Origin: Deltaproteobacteria bacterium
GTDB lineage: Bacteria; Desulfobacterota; Binatia; DP-6
Direction: 5' to 3'
DNA length: 23,369 nucleotides
Assembly (NCBI GenBank): GCA_005879245.1
Contig: VBLA01000127.1
Coordinates: 1 to 23,369 of the forward strand
The notes below the pieces were generated by a model. The model was not told the DNA's origin and did not search any database. It saw only the letters and a program-made list of their open reading frames with translations. Below, in pieces: positions 8,137-16,146 of this stretch. The translations under genes and the position numbers were made by a program. Each line of letters begins with the position of its first letter. Positions within the stretch are counted from its first letter, which is position 1.

Positions 8137-9635
8137 CAGTGGGGGGCGCGCGGACGGGGAGCGGGGGTCGGGGCACCCCCGCTCGCCTTCGGTTCGCTCG
8201 CGTGGTGCGGCGCGCGTTGGCTCGGACGTCGCGTGCGCGAGCTCACAGGCGGCGCTCGGGGGTGCCCCGACCCCCGCTCCCCGTCCGCGGCGGTGAGGGA
8301 GCGGTTGTAGATGTAGGCCAGGTCGTACTTGAGCTTCGTGGCCGCCGAGGTGTGGTACTCCCCGTTCACCTGCGCATATCCGGTCAGGCCGGGACGCACC
8401 ATGAAGCGCTCGGCGTAGCCGTGGATATCCTGTTCGAACTGTCCCACGAACTCGGGTCGCTCCGGCCGCGGTCCGACGAAGCTCATGTCGCCGCGGAGCA
8501 CGTTCCAGAGCTGGGGCAGCTCGTCGAGCCGTGCGGCGCGCAGATAGTGGCCGAGCCAGGTGACCCGCGGGTCGTTCTCGCTCGCCATCACGGGTCCCGT
8601 CGTGCGCTCCGCGTTGACCTGCATGGTGCGGAACTTGACCATCATGAACGCCCCGCCGTCCTTCCCGACCCGTTGCTGGCGATAGAGCGCGGGTCCCCGC
8701 GAGGTGCTCTTCACGGCGAGCCCGACCAGGAGCATCACCGGCAAGGCGAGTACGGCCAGCGCGACGGCGAACACGAGGTCGAAGAGCCGCTTGGTCGCGC
8801 TCGCCCCGCCCGACTCGGGGTCGCGGATCACCTCGATGAGCGGGATGTCGTGCAAGCGGAGGTGTTCGGGCCGTCCGATCAGGATCTCGTACGGCGACGG
8901 CACGACACAGATCCGCGCCCGCGTCCCCTTCCGTCGGCTGAGCGCGTCGAGCAGCCGGTCCTGCCACGTGAGGTCCGAGGCGATGATGACCTCGTCGACC
9001 CGGTGCTGCTCGCAGAGCGCGGGGAGCTCATCGCGCGAGCCCACGACCGGGACGTTCTGGAGAGCGGTCGCATTGCAGCCGTCATCCGCCACGGCCCCCA
9101 CGACGTCCATCCCGAGCCAGTGTTGCACGCGGATCGTCTCGACCACCTCGGCGGCCGCCGCGTTCGTCCCGACGACCAGCACGCGTCGCCGGGGATAGCT
9201 CCCCACCAGGGAGTGGCTGCCGAGGCGCCACACCACGAGCAGGCTCGCGTTCAGGCCTGCGAAGAGGACGAAGATCGAGCGTGGGAAGTTGAGATCCTGC
9301 CGGAAGAAGTAGACGGCGATCAGGAAGAGGACCTCGAGCCCGGCGGCGGCCACCAGCACACCGGTGCGGTCGCGCGGGGTGGTGAGGGCGCGCGGCTCGT
9401 ACAGGCCGAGGAAGTAGAGGACGGCCACCTGCGCGAGCAGCATCTCTCGCCAGTGGTGGTGCACCTCGGCGAAGCGGAGCACCGGGAGGTAGCCCTGCGT
9501 GAAGGGGAACGGGACGCGGGTCCGGAGCGCGAAGGCAAGAAGGTACGCGAGGCCGGCGGCGAGCACGTCGCCCGCGACCAGGATCGCCCAGCGGAGGCGC
9601 CATCCCCTGTCGCGTCGGTACACCGAGCGCGACAT
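8136..9635 (-). CDS. WcaJ-type polyprenyl-phosphate sugar-phosphate transferase with repeat-derived C-terminal tail
   Basis: This 499-residue membrane enzyme is of the WbaP/WcaJ type, which loads a sugar-1-phosphate onto undecaprenyl phosphate to start a glycan. The N-terminal third has hydrophobic segments (about 16-36, 63-78, 92-111, 119-137). A Rossmann-like region follows (R-R-V-L-V-V-G-T-N at 150). The catalytic domain has a re-entrant hydrophobic segment at about 284-308, R-Q-Q-R-V-G-K-D-G, K-F-R-T-M (334-338), L-D-E-L-P-Q-L-W-N-V (370-379), G-P-R-P-E-R-P-E-F (388-396) and R-P-G-L-T-G-Y-A-Q-V-N (414-424). After Y-D-L-A-Y-I-Y-N-R-S-L (437-447) the usual D-L-x-I-L-x-x-T ending is missing. 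Residues 448-499 are an Arg/Pro/Ala tail encoded by the inverted-repeat element. ATG 9635 lies 19 nt past the upstream GT4. Activity of the altered C-terminus is uncertain. Confidence 0.9.
   Translation of the reverse strand: MSRSVYRRDRGWRLRWAILVAGDVLAAGLAYLLAFALRTRVPFPFTQGYLPVLRFAEVHHHWREMLLAQVAVLYFLGLYEPRALTTPRDRTGVLVAAAGLEVLFLIAVYFFRQDLNFPRSIFVLFAGLNASLLVVWRLGSHSLVGSYPRRRVLVVGTNAAAAEVVETIRVQHWLGMDVVGAVADDGCNATALQNVPVVGSRDELPALCEQHRVDEVIIASDLTWQDRLLDALSRRKGTRARICVVPSPYEILIGRPEHLRLHDIPLIEVIRDPESGGASATKRLFDLVFAVALAVLALPVMLLVGLAVKSTSRGPALYRQQRVGKDGGAFMMVKFRTMQVNAERTTGPVMASENDPRVTWLGHYLRAARLDELPQLWNVLRGDMSFVGPRPERPEFVGQFEQDIHGYAERFMVRPGLTGYAQVNGEYHTSAATKLKYDLAYIYNRSLTAADGERGSGHPRAPPVSSRTRRPSQRAPHHASEPKASGGAPTPAPRPRAPH
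8149..8289. repeat. 141-bp element with 33-bp perfect inverted repeats
   Basis: Positions 8149-8181 and 8257-8289 are perfect 33-nt inverted copies (arm begins CGCGGACGGGGAGCGGGG), separated by 75 nt. The element lies inside the 3' end of the WcaJ-type gene and encodes almost all of its last 52 residues. One arm plus adjacent spacer recurs at 5993-6046 and more loosely at 14251-14283. Size and structure resemble a MITE or large REP/BIME element. No target-site duplication could be recognised in this GC-rich sequence. Confidence 0.8.
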
Positions 9636-9654
9636 AGCAGAAGGCCGGGCGCGT

Positions 9655-10830
9655 TCAAGGTGCGGGGAGCGCCCCGCGCCACGCCTGCTCCACCGCGGCC
9701 GCCGAGTCCTCCCATCGATAGCGCTCTTCGACCAGGGTGCGCGCCGCCCGCGCCAGGGTCCGCGCGCGCGCCGGATCGCGGAGGAGCATCCCCGCCGCTG
9801 CGGCGAGCCCGGCCGCGTCCTCCGCGACGAGGAGATGCTCGCCCGCCCGGACGTCGAGTCCCGCGGCCGCACGCGGCGTCGCGACGACCGGCGTGCCCAC
9901 GGCCATCGCCTCGAGCACCTTGTTTTGCACTCCGGAGCCCGCGCGGAGCGGCACGATCGCAACGGTCGCTGCCCGGAGCTCGGGGGCCATGTCGGGTACG
10001 GCGGTGCCGAGCGATACGCCGGGCAAGCGGGAGAGCGCCCGGACCCCACGGGCCGGGCGCGCGCCGACCAGACGGAGCTCCGCCTCCGGGACGGCCGCGC
10101 GCACGCGCGGGAAGATGTCGCGCGCGAGCCAGATGGCGGCATCGACGTTCGGGAAGTAGCCGAGGTTGCCCGCGAAGACGAGCCGCGCGCGCGGGCGCGC
10201 GTCCTCGCGGTAGGCGAAGACCTGCGTGTCGACCCCGTTCGGGACGACGCGGATCGTGTCGCGATTCCCGAGCGCCGCGCGCTCCCCTGCCGAGACGACG
10301 AGGCAGGGCGCGCGCGCGACGAGCGTGCCCTCGAGGCGTCGCACGCGCCGCGCCTCCCAGGTGAGGATCGCCGCCAGGAGCGTCCGCTCCCGCTCGGCCC
10401 GGCGGGCCAGGTTCTCCGAGAGCGCGTCGATCAGGTCGATCACGACGGGCGACGCTCCAGGCGGCAGATAGGCCGCGGCGCGCGCCAGCTGCATGTGCAC
10501 GAGGTCGAAGTGACCGGCCGCGAGCAGCCGGTCGAGCGACGCCCGTGCCCGGCGCCGGAGGTAGAGCAGCACCTGGAACGGCCGGTCGTCGCCCAGGAGT
10601 CCACCGGCGAGGGCGGGCAGGCTGCCGGCCCATCCGAGCCGGACGATTTCCACGCGCACGCCCATCGCCTCGATCTCTGCGCGAGCCCGAGCCGGTGGCG
10701 GACGGAGCACGAGGGCGCAGCAGGTGATCGCGTGGCGGGTCGCCAGGAGGCGGAGGTGATGGTAGGCGCGGACCTGATCGCCGCGCCAGGGCGGCACCGG
10801 AAAACGCGTGGCGAGGAAGAGTATCCTCAC
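9655..10830 (-). CDS. Glycosyltransferase family 4 (GT-B)
   Basis: This 391-residue GT-B protein opens V-R-I-L-F-L-A-T-R-F-P-V-P-P-W-R-G-D-Q-V-R-A-Y-H-H-L-R. That resembles the TIGR03087-like sugar transferases often found in exopolysaccharide or exosortase clusters. The C-terminal domain carries V-V-P-N-G-V-D, F-A-G-N-L-G-Y-F-P-N and the donor-site motif G-S-G-V-Q-N-K-V-L-E-A-M-A-V-G-T-P-V-V. The GTG start at 10830 overlaps the stop of the upstream GT2 as GTGA and aligns with the beta-1 strand; the open frame upstream belongs to the neighbour. No exosortase or PEP-CTERM gene is visible, so only a surface-glycan role is inferred. Sugar specificity is unknown. Confidence 0.92.
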   Translation of the reverse strand: MRILFLATRFPVPPWRGDQVRAYHHLRLLATRHAITCCALVLRPPPARARAEIEAMGVRVEIVRLGWAGSLPALAGGLLGDDRPFQVLLYLRRRARASLDRLLAAGHFDLVHMQLARAAAYLPPGASPVVIDLIDALSENLARRAERERTLLAAILTWEARRVRRLEGTLVARAPCLVVSAGERAALGNRDTIRVVPNGVDTQVFAYREDARPRARLVFAGNLGYFPNVDAAIWLARDIFPRVRAAVPEAELRLVGARPARGVRALSRLPGVSLGTAVPDMAPELRAATVAIVPLRAGSGVQNKVLEAMAVGTPVVATPRAAAGLDVRAGEHLLVAEDAAGLAAAAGMLLRDPARARTLARAARTLVEERYRWEDSAAAVEQAWRGALPAP

Positions 10831-11771
10831 TCGGGATCCCAGCGCTTGGTGCTCGCCGCCTGTCGCCAGACGCCGTCGGTTTGCCCGCGTCGGTAGCGCC
10901 AGCGCGCGATCGCGTGCGCACTCGCCCGGAGGGCGAGGTAGGCGGCGAGGCACCCGAGCTCCGTGGCGTCGAGATGCGCGAGTGCTGCGCCGGCGCGCGG
11001 CTGCGGCGCGCCTCGCGTGGCGAGTCCGGGGTAGTCTCGGGCGAGCTGAACCTTGCCCATCTCGATGCGGATGCGCTGGCGGAAGAAGTCCGGAAGGGTG
11101 TGGGGCAGCCGGACCTGCACCTGCGCCGCCGGCACCCGCACGACCCGGTCACGGCCGACGACGAGCTCGAGCCAGCGCTCGGGCTCGATTAGGTCTTCCG
11201 GCATGGCGAGGGGCAGCGCGGCCAGACGGGCGGCGTAGAGCTGCGGCGAGAGGTTCGGAAAGTCGATCCCGTAGGGGGCTGCCATGATGCGCTCGAAGAG
11301 ACCCGGACGAGACCGGCACGTGGTCTTGGCGGAGCCGAGGGCCGCGTCGGGATGGTCCCGAAGTGCGCCCAGGAGCAGACCGAACGCGTCCGCTTCGAAG
11401 GCGACATCGGCGTCCATGAAGAGCGCGATCGGGCCGCGCGCGGCGCGACGGAGCAGATTCCAGGCGATCGGCTTCCCGGCACGCTGGCTCGAGATGACGA
11501 CCACGGTGACCGGCGCCACCGGAGCGGCGGGGCTTCCCTGGTTGCCGTGCTCCACGAGCGGTGCGTGGAGCGAGGCGGCGAAGGCGCGGACCTCGGCCAG
11601 CGGCTCGCCCGGATTCGGACCGTTCAGGCAGACGGCGATCTCGAGCGGCCGTCCAGTCGACCCCGCCGCCCGGCGCCAGCTCTGCCACGCGAGCGCCAGC
11701 GCACGACCGAGCGCGGGCTCGTCCGCCCGGCACGGCACGGCGAGAGTCACGAGCCCGGCGGCGTCCGTCAT
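10827..11771 (-). CDS. Glycosyltransferase family 2 (GT-A)
   Basis: This 314-residue GT-A protein has L-V-T-L-A-V-P-C-R-A-D-E-P at its start. Next come a V-C-L-N-G-P-N segment in place of the usual V-D-D-G-S, the central R-A-G-K-P-I-A-W-N motif and the metal-binding F-M-D-A-D-V-A-F. The C-terminal half (P-H-T-L-P-D-F-F-R-Q-R-I-R) looks like the acceptor-side region of processive-type or ceramide-type GT2s but lacks membrane segments. The DXD site is intact, so it is likely active. ATG 11771 overlaps the preceding GT2 stop (ATGA), and its own stop overlaps the next GT4 (GTGA). Donor and acceptor are unknown. Confidence 0.87.
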   Translation of the reverse strand: MTDAAGLVTLAVPCRADEPALGRALALAWQSWRRAAGSTGRPLEIAVCLNGPNPGEPLAEVRAFAASLHAPLVEHGNQGSPAAPVAPVTVVVISSQRAGKPIAWNLLRRAARGPIALFMDADVAFEADAFGLLLGALRDHPDAALGSAKTTCRSRPGLFERIMAAPYGIDFPNLSPQLYAARLAALPLAMPEDLIEPERWLELVVGRDRVVRVPAAQVQVRLPHTLPDFFRQRIRIEMGKVQLARDYPGLATRGAPQPRAGAALAHLDATELGCLAAYLALRASAHAIARWRYRRGQTDGVWRQAASTKRWDPE

Positions 11772-12655
11772 TCGGTCTCGAAGGACGGATCGAACGCGAG
11801 GCAGGCGCGCAGGACTCGCCCGTAGATCGTGGCGGTCGTGCGGCGGCCGCGCGCGGCCGCCAGCGCGGTCTTGAGGCCGAACTTGCAGCTCGCCGCCAGC
11901 CGGAAGAGGCGGAGCTCGCGCGCGCTGCGACGGGCGGCGTAGAAGCGCATCTCGCCCTTCACAACCTCGGCTTCACGCTCGGCGCCGAACCGCACCCGCG
12001 CGCTCACGCTGCCGGCGTGCATGGCGCGCGCCTGCGGCACGTGGATGGTCCGCACCCCCTGGCAGGCCGCGCGGTAGCAGAGGTCGAGATCTTCGCCGTA
12101 CATGAAGTAGCGCGCATCGAAGCCGCCGAGGTGGCGGAAGAGGTCTCGCCGGACCGCCACGAACGTGCCGTAGACCCAATCGACGCGGTACGGCGCACGG
12201 CGCCGCCGCGCGGGGAGGCGGCCGACCGTCGTGTCGAGCAGCAGGTGGCGCAGCGGGCCGAAGCGCGCCGCCGCCGGCTCCCAGCGTCCGTGCGCGTCCA
12301 CCAGCCCGCCGCCGGCGATTCCGGCCCCAGGCGTGAGGAGGAGTGCATCGACGAGGGTGCGGATCGCTCCCGTCCGCACACACGCGTCGGGATTCAGGAA
12401 GACGACGACGTCGCCGCGCGCCGCCTCGGCACCGTGGTTGGCACCGGCCGCGAAACCTAGGTTGCTCCCCGTCTGGAGAACCTCGACCTCGCGGTAACGG
12501 TCCCGGGCCACCGCGGTGCTGCCGTCGCTCGAACCGTTGTCCACGAGAATCACCTGCCGCGCGCTCCCGCCCTCGGCCGCATCAGCTGCGAGGCTCGCCA
12601 GACAGGCCGAGAGCGCCGCGCCCGCGTTCCAGTTCACGATGATGATGGAGACCAT
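11768..12655 (-). CDS. Glycosyltransferase family 2, WbbL/rhamnosyltransferase-like
   Basis: This 295-residue GT-A enzyme shows the WbbL-like layout: V-S-I-I-I-V-N-W-N-A-G at the start, V-D-N-G-S-S-D-G-S, then N-L-G-F-A-A-G-A-N-H-G and the DXD-equivalent F-L-N-P-D-A. The acceptor-side segment is G-G-F-D-A-R-Y-F-M-Y-G-E-D-L-D-L-C-Y-R, and a C-terminal basic region may touch the membrane. Such proteins often transfer rhamnose or related deoxysugars to lipid-linked glycans, but the donor here is inferred only from resemblance. The ATG directly follows the formyltransferase stop with no gap, and its stop overlaps the next GT2 by 4 nt. Confidence 0.92.
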   Translation of the reverse strand: MVSIIIVNWNAGAALSACLASLAADAAEGGSARQVILVDNGSSDGSTAVARDRYREVEVLQTGSNLGFAAGANHGAEAARGDVVVFLNPDACVRTGAIRTLVDALLLTPGAGIAGGGLVDAHGRWEPAAARFGPLRHLLLDTTVGRLPARRRRAPYRVDWVYGTFVAVRRDLFRHLGGFDARYFMYGEDLDLCYRAACQGVRTIHVPQARAMHAGSVSARVRFGAEREAEVVKGEMRFYAARRSARELRLFRLAASCKFGLKTALAAARGRRTTATIYGRVLRACLAFDPSFETE

Positions 12656-13435
12656 TTACAACAATGCGCGTCCCATGCGGCGGAGGCGTTGGGCGTCGGC
12701 GCGCTTGGGGAAGGAGAAGTACGTCGCTCGGGTTGCGTCCATGGGTCGGGCGGTGACCGTGCCGCGCTCGATCTGGTCGACGGCCTCGAGGAGCGCCTCA
12801 ACGCCGACCACCTTGGAGCGCACCATGAGGTCGTGCAGGGAGTCCGGAGGACGGATGGGTACGGCGCGCTGCAGGATGATGTCCCCGGCGTCGAGCTTCT
12901 CCACCATGTAGTGCACGGTGACCGCCGCCTCGGGCTCGCCCTCCACCATCGTCCAGAAGTTCGGCATCATGCCCTGGTAGCGCGGCAACGGAGCGGAATG
13001 GAGGTTGATGCAGCCGAGGCGCGGGGTCCCGAGCACGGCCTTCCGGAGGATCTGGCTCGCGGCGATCGACACGAGCAGGTCGGGCCGGATGGTCGTGCGG
13101 AGCACCTCGACGAACTCGGGCGCGTTGATCTTGGCGGGGCGGTGGACGGGGATGGCGTGGCGGCGCGCCACGTCGTGGGCGGAGTACGGGCGAGTGAGGG
13201 GTCGGAGGCCGTTCAGGCGATTGGCGATGATTGCCCAGGCATACCGCATGGCTAGCCGCGTGAAATCCCACGGACCGTAGAAGGCGTAGAGCCGGCTAGC
13301 AGTCGCAGTGAGCCGTTCATTGAAAGCCGGCAGGATGATGAGCGCGACGACATCGGTCCGCCGGGCGCGGCAGAACGCGTCCAGCGCCGGCGGCAGGTAG
13401 AAGGGATCCTCCTGCGTGACGATCGCGATCCGCAT
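12656..13435 (-). CDS. Formyltransferase-family protein, probable sugar N-formyltransferase
   Basis: This 259-residue protein has the N10-formyltetrahydrofolate-dependent formyltransferase fold. The core is G-C-I-N-L-H-S-A-P-L-P-R-Y-Q-G (141-155), with Asn144 and His146, and L-D-A-G-D-I-I (181-187) with Asp182. Together these give the N-H-D triad of GART/Fmt-type enzymes. It is shorter than Fmt (about 310 residues) and lacks that C-terminal tRNA-binding domain. Among glycosyltransferases the likely job is N-formylation of an amino sugar or glycan residue. No sugar aminotransferase is in the window, so the acceptor is unknown. ATG 13435 is chosen because it gives M-R-I-A-I-V-T-Q at beta-1. A TTG at 13474 with GAGGTG upstream is an alternative. 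Confidence 0.85.
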   Translation of the reverse strand: MRIAIVTQEDPFYLPPALDAFCRARRTDVVALIILPAFNERLTATASRLYAFYGPWDFTRLAMRYAWAIIANRLNGLRPLTRPYSAHDVARRHAIPVHRPAKINAPEFVEVLRTTIRPDLLVSIAASQILRKAVLGTPRLGCINLHSAPLPRYQGMMPNFWTMVEGEPEAAVTVHYMVEKLDAGDIILQRAVPIRPPDSLHDLMVRSKVVGVEALLEAVDQIERGTVTARPMDATRATYFSFPKRADAQRLRRMGRALL

Positions 13436-13448
13436 GTTGGGATGAAGC

Positions 13449-15053
13449 CTAGAAACCGGCTTGAGATCGGTCAAGCGGCGGCACCTCGCCTGCCTGTTCC
13501 TCGTCCCGTCGTCGCTCCCAGACCTTCGCCCAGCGGAGGAATACGTAGAACGCGCCGGTCATCGCCACGAAGAGGCCGGGGACCCCGTCGACAAAGCCGC
13601 GGTGCACCAGGTAGCTGCGCACGAAACGCCAGGCCGGCTCGGCCACCAGCCGACTGGCACCGATCCGCTGAGGGAGCTTCGGCTGCCCCGCCGCCACCGA
13701 GGTGAGCTTGTTGAGACTGCGCAGGTGATCCGTGATGTCTCTGTACGTGTAGTGGAGGAGCGGCCAGCGAAGGCGGACGACGCGCCCCTTCACCTCGGCC
13801 CGCTCGTGAGGGTCGACGCCGCCCCAGCGCGTCGCCGTCCGGCGCACCAGGCGCACGATCGGGCGCGGATACCACCCCCCCCGGTACCACCAGCGTCCGA
13901 GGTAGCAGACCAGACGGGGGATTGCGAAGCCGACCACCTCGGGCGGCACCTCCGCGAGGGCGGCGCGGATCTCGGTCGCAAGGTCGGGCGTGACGCGCTC
14001 GTCGGCATGCACATTGAGCACCCACTCACCGCGCGAGGCATCGAGCGCCGCCTGCTTCTGGGCACGGTAGCCCGGCCAGGGATTCACCAGGATGCGGCTC
14101 GCGAACCGGCGGGCGATCCCGAGCGTGCCGTCGGTCGAGCCGCCGTCGACGACGACGATCTCATCGCACCACGTCACACTCTCGAGGCAGTGTGCAAGGA
14201 GCCGCTCCTCGTTCTGGCAGATGACGGTGCAGCTCACGGCCGGCACATGCGCGGCCGGGGGGTCGGGTCGGCGCCCCCGCTCCTTGCGCGCGGTGCGGCG
14301 GGCCACCGCCCGTGCCCACCGTCGACGGGCGACGTGATCCGCTTGGCCGAGATATGCCACGAGGAACCGGAGGCGGTCCGCGGCACTTGCCCGCCGCCCC
14401 AGGGTGCGCGCGAGCTGTACGAGGTTCTTCACTCGTCGACCGCGGCCGAGGTGGAGTGGCAACCGAATCCGCTCGAGATCGAGCAGAACGCAGCGCGGCT
14501 GTTCCGGCGGTCCCGTCACGAGAATGTTCACGTCCTTCAGATCGTTGTGGTAGACGCTGGCCGCGTGGAGGCGGCGGAAGAGGTCGCCGAGCGCGCGGGT
14601 GAGCGCGCGTCGTGCCAAGCGGCGCCGCCGCCCGTCGGGCTCCGCCAGGATCTCCTGCCAACGGACGTCGGCGGGCGTCGCGTCGGGTACCTCGCGGGTC
14701 AGGAAGAAGCTTCGGCGAAGCACGCCGAAGCGGCGATACTCGATCGCGGCGATCACGTCCGGGGCGGCGAAGCCGTGCGCGGCCAGCCGCGCCGCGCCGA
14801 CCCAGGCACCGGCGGCGGGTGACAGACGCCAGAGGCTCGCCACCGCGATCCGCCAGGCGAAGACGTTGTAGCGCTTCACGTACAGCGTGCCGACCGGCGT
14901 CGAGATCCGGCCGACGATGACCTTCGGTTGGAGCTTCACGATCTGGCAGTCGAACCGTGTGAGCAGGCGATCCGGGTCGCCGTCGGGAGAGATCACCTCG
15001 TGGAGGGCGACGCCGGGGCGGACCCATGCCCACCGTCCCCGCTCAGCTGGCAC
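13449..15053 (-). CDS. Fusion: WaaP/KdkA-like LPS kinase plus WaaE-like family 2 glycosyltransferase
   Basis: This 534-residue protein joins two complete enzymes in one uninterrupted frame. Residues about 30-245 are a lipopolysaccharide-kinase domain: Lys60 in L-Y-V-K-R-Y, H-N-D-L-K-D-V-N (169-176) and the metal-binding D-L-E (192-194). Residues about 273-534 are a WaaE/KdtX-like GT2: C-Q-N-E-E (279-283), V-D-G-G-S-T-D-G-T (302-310), H-A-D-E-R-V (349-354), and a C-terminal F-L-R-W-A-K-V-W-E-R-R. Both active sites look intact. The linker (about 255-272) is encoded by sequence resembling the dispersed repeat. GTG 15053 overlaps the WaaG-like stop by 11 nt; the nearby ATG is out of frame. An internal GTG at 14237 could start a separate GT2, but it has no visible Shine-Dalgarno and no intervening stop. 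The waaG-waaP order matches enterobacterial core operons. Confidence 0.85.
   Translation of the reverse strand: MPAERGRWAWVRPGVALHEVISPDGDPDRLLTRFDCQIVKLQPKVIVGRISTPVGTLYVKRYNVFAWRIAVASLWRLSPAAGAWVGAARLAAHGFAAPDVIAAIEYRRFGVLRRSFFLTREVPDATPADVRWQEILAEPDGRRRRLARRALTRALGDLFRRLHAASVYHNDLKDVNILVTGPPEQPRCVLLDLERIRLPLHLGRGRRVKNLVQLARTLGRRASAADRLRFLVAYLGQADHVARRRWARAVARRTARKERGRRPDPPAAHVPAVSCTVICQNEERLLAHCLESVTWCDEIVVVDGGSTDGTLGIARRFASRILVNPWPGYRAQKQAALDASRGEWVLNVHADERVTPDLATEIRAALAEVPPEVVGFAIPRLVCYLGRWWYRGGWYPRPIVRLVRRTATRWGGVDPHERAEVKGRVVRLRWPLLHYTYRDITDHLRSLNKLTSVAAGQPKLPQRIGASRLVAEPAWRFVRSYLVHRGFVDGVPGLFVAMTGAFYVFLRWAKVWERRRDEEQAGEVPPLDRSQAGF
14251..14283 (-). repeat. Dispersed-repeat-like segment in the fusion linker
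   Basis: This 33-nt stretch resembles the left arm at 8149-8181, sharing GGGGGTCGG and GCCCCCGCTC cores with a few inserted bases. It encodes the Arg/Pro-rich linker between the kinase and glycosyltransferase domains. The match is weaker than that at 5993-6046 and partly low-complexity. Confidence 0.4.
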
Positions 15054-16146
15054 GGGCGACCTCCCCGAGGAAAGCCTCCACCCGATCGACGTGCGTGGCC
15101 CACGGCAACGACTCGGCTCGCAGGCGTGCCGCCCGGCCAAGCTCGGCGCCCTCCGGACCGAGGGCGTGGGTGAGCGCGGCGGCGAGCGCGTCCAGGTCCT
15201 CGGGGTCGTCCACCACCAGCGCCGCGAGCGCGCCGTCGAGCAGCTCCGCGGCGCCGGCCAGCCGGCTCGTGACGACCGGCAGGCCGGCGGCACAGGCCTC
15301 GAGGACGACGTTGCCGAACGCCTCCTGGCGGGAGGGGACGCACGCAACGTCCGCAGCCGCGAGCAGAGACTCGACGTCGTCGCGCGCTCCCGTGAGGACG
15401 ACGGACGTCCCCGCGGTGCGACGGTAGGCGCCGAGGCGCTCATCATCGCCCACCACGACGAGAACCGTGTCGCGCGGGGGAGCTTCGCGCCACAGGCGGA
15501 GCAGGAGGTCGAACCCCTTCCGTCGAAAACCGCTGCCGATCGCGATGCAGACCCGTGCCCCGTCCGGCACCCCCAGCGTTCGTCGCGTCGCCGCGCCGAG
15601 CCGCGCCCGGTTGGCGGGATGGAAGCGCTCCGTGTCGACGCCGTTGTAGACCACCGCGATCCGCTCGGGCGCCACGCCGTAGTCGGCCACGATCTCATCC
15701 CGCACGCGCCGCGACACCGCGAGCACCCGGCGATGCCCAGCCGGTCCGTACTGCCGCCGCTCGAGCCAGAGGATCGCCCGATGGTAGGGGCCACGAGCGG
15801 CACGGCGCAGGCCCGCGGCTTCCATCCGCCGGAGGTACGTCCGGTGTGTTCCGCCGCCGCAGCGGACGACGTCCTGCCGAGGTGTGCGCCCGAACCCGAT
15901 CACCACGTCCCAGCGCTCGCGCCCGACCATCCTCGGCGCCGCGAGTGCGAAGGACAGGACGCGGACGAGCCGGCCCGCCGCCAGCACGGGGACGTGCCGG
16001 AGCTGGACGCCGGGCAGCCGGGCGTCCGAGCGCGCGCAGAACACGTGCACCTCGTGGCCGCGGCGGGCGAGGCTCGTGGCCAGTTGCCGGAGGTCGGCCT
16101 CGGTGCCCCCGCCGCGCAGGCGCCGGTGCATGATGGCGATGCGCAT
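15043..16146 (-). CDS. waaG: WaaG-like LPS core glycosyltransferase, family 4
   Basis: This 367-residue GT-B enzyme resembles E. coli WaaG, which adds the first outer-core glucose to heptose II. Matching landmarks are M-R-I-A-I-M-H-R-R-L-R-G-G-G-T-E-A-D-L-R, V-V-I-G-F-G-R-T-P-R-Q-D-V (WaaG has V-V-G-F-N-K-M-P-G-L-D-V), V-Y-N-G-V-D, G-S-G-F-R-R-K-G-F-D (WaaG G-S-D-F-G-R-K-G-V-D), and the donor motif R-Q-E-A-F-G-N-V-V-L-E-A-C-A-A-G. ATG 16146 shares one base with the preceding stop (TGATG) and begins at beta-1. It is followed by a WaaP-like kinase domain, as in waaGP operons, which supports a core role. The exact sugar added is not certain. Confidence 0.85.
   Translation of the reverse strand: MRIAIMHRRLRGGGTEADLRQLATSLARRGHEVHVFCARSDARLPGVQLRHVPVLAAGRLVRVLSFALAAPRMVGRERWDVVIGFGRTPRQDVVRCGGGTHRTYLRRMEAAGLRRAARGPYHRAILWLERRQYGPAGHRRVLAVSRRVRDEIVADYGVAPERIAVVYNGVDTERFHPANRARLGAATRRTLGVPDGARVCIAIGSGFRRKGFDLLLRLWREAPPRDTVLVVVGDDERLGAYRRTAGTSVVLTGARDDVESLLAAADVACVPSRQEAFGNVVLEACAAGLPVVTSRLAGAAELLDGALAALVVDDPEDLDALAAALTHALGPEGAELGRAARLRAESLPWATHVDRVEAFLGEVARAS

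Noticed and set aside
8149..8289. CRISPR array or insertion sequence
   Set aside because: There are only two inverted arms with one spacer, not direct repeats, and no transposase coding capacity, so neither applies. A MITE/REP-like element fits better.
8103..10364. Long + strand open frame (753 codons) opposite the GT4 and WcaJ-type genes
   Set aside because: Same reason: it is a composition-driven shadow, with no start context or recognisable protein, and it runs through the inverted-repeat element.
10831..10953. N-terminal extension of the GT4 ending at 9655
   Set aside because: The frame is open upstream to 10953 but lies within the GT2 coding sequence. The GT-B fold starts at V-R-I-L-F-L-A, and the GTGA junction fits the operon style. 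Similar upstream extensions were trimmed for ridA, yicC, both GT9s and the other GT4s.
13436..13474. TTG at 13474 as formyltransferase start
   Set aside because: It has a fair GAGGTG upstream but would add 13 residues before the natural beta-1 start. ATG 13435 was preferred, though the TTG cannot be excluded.
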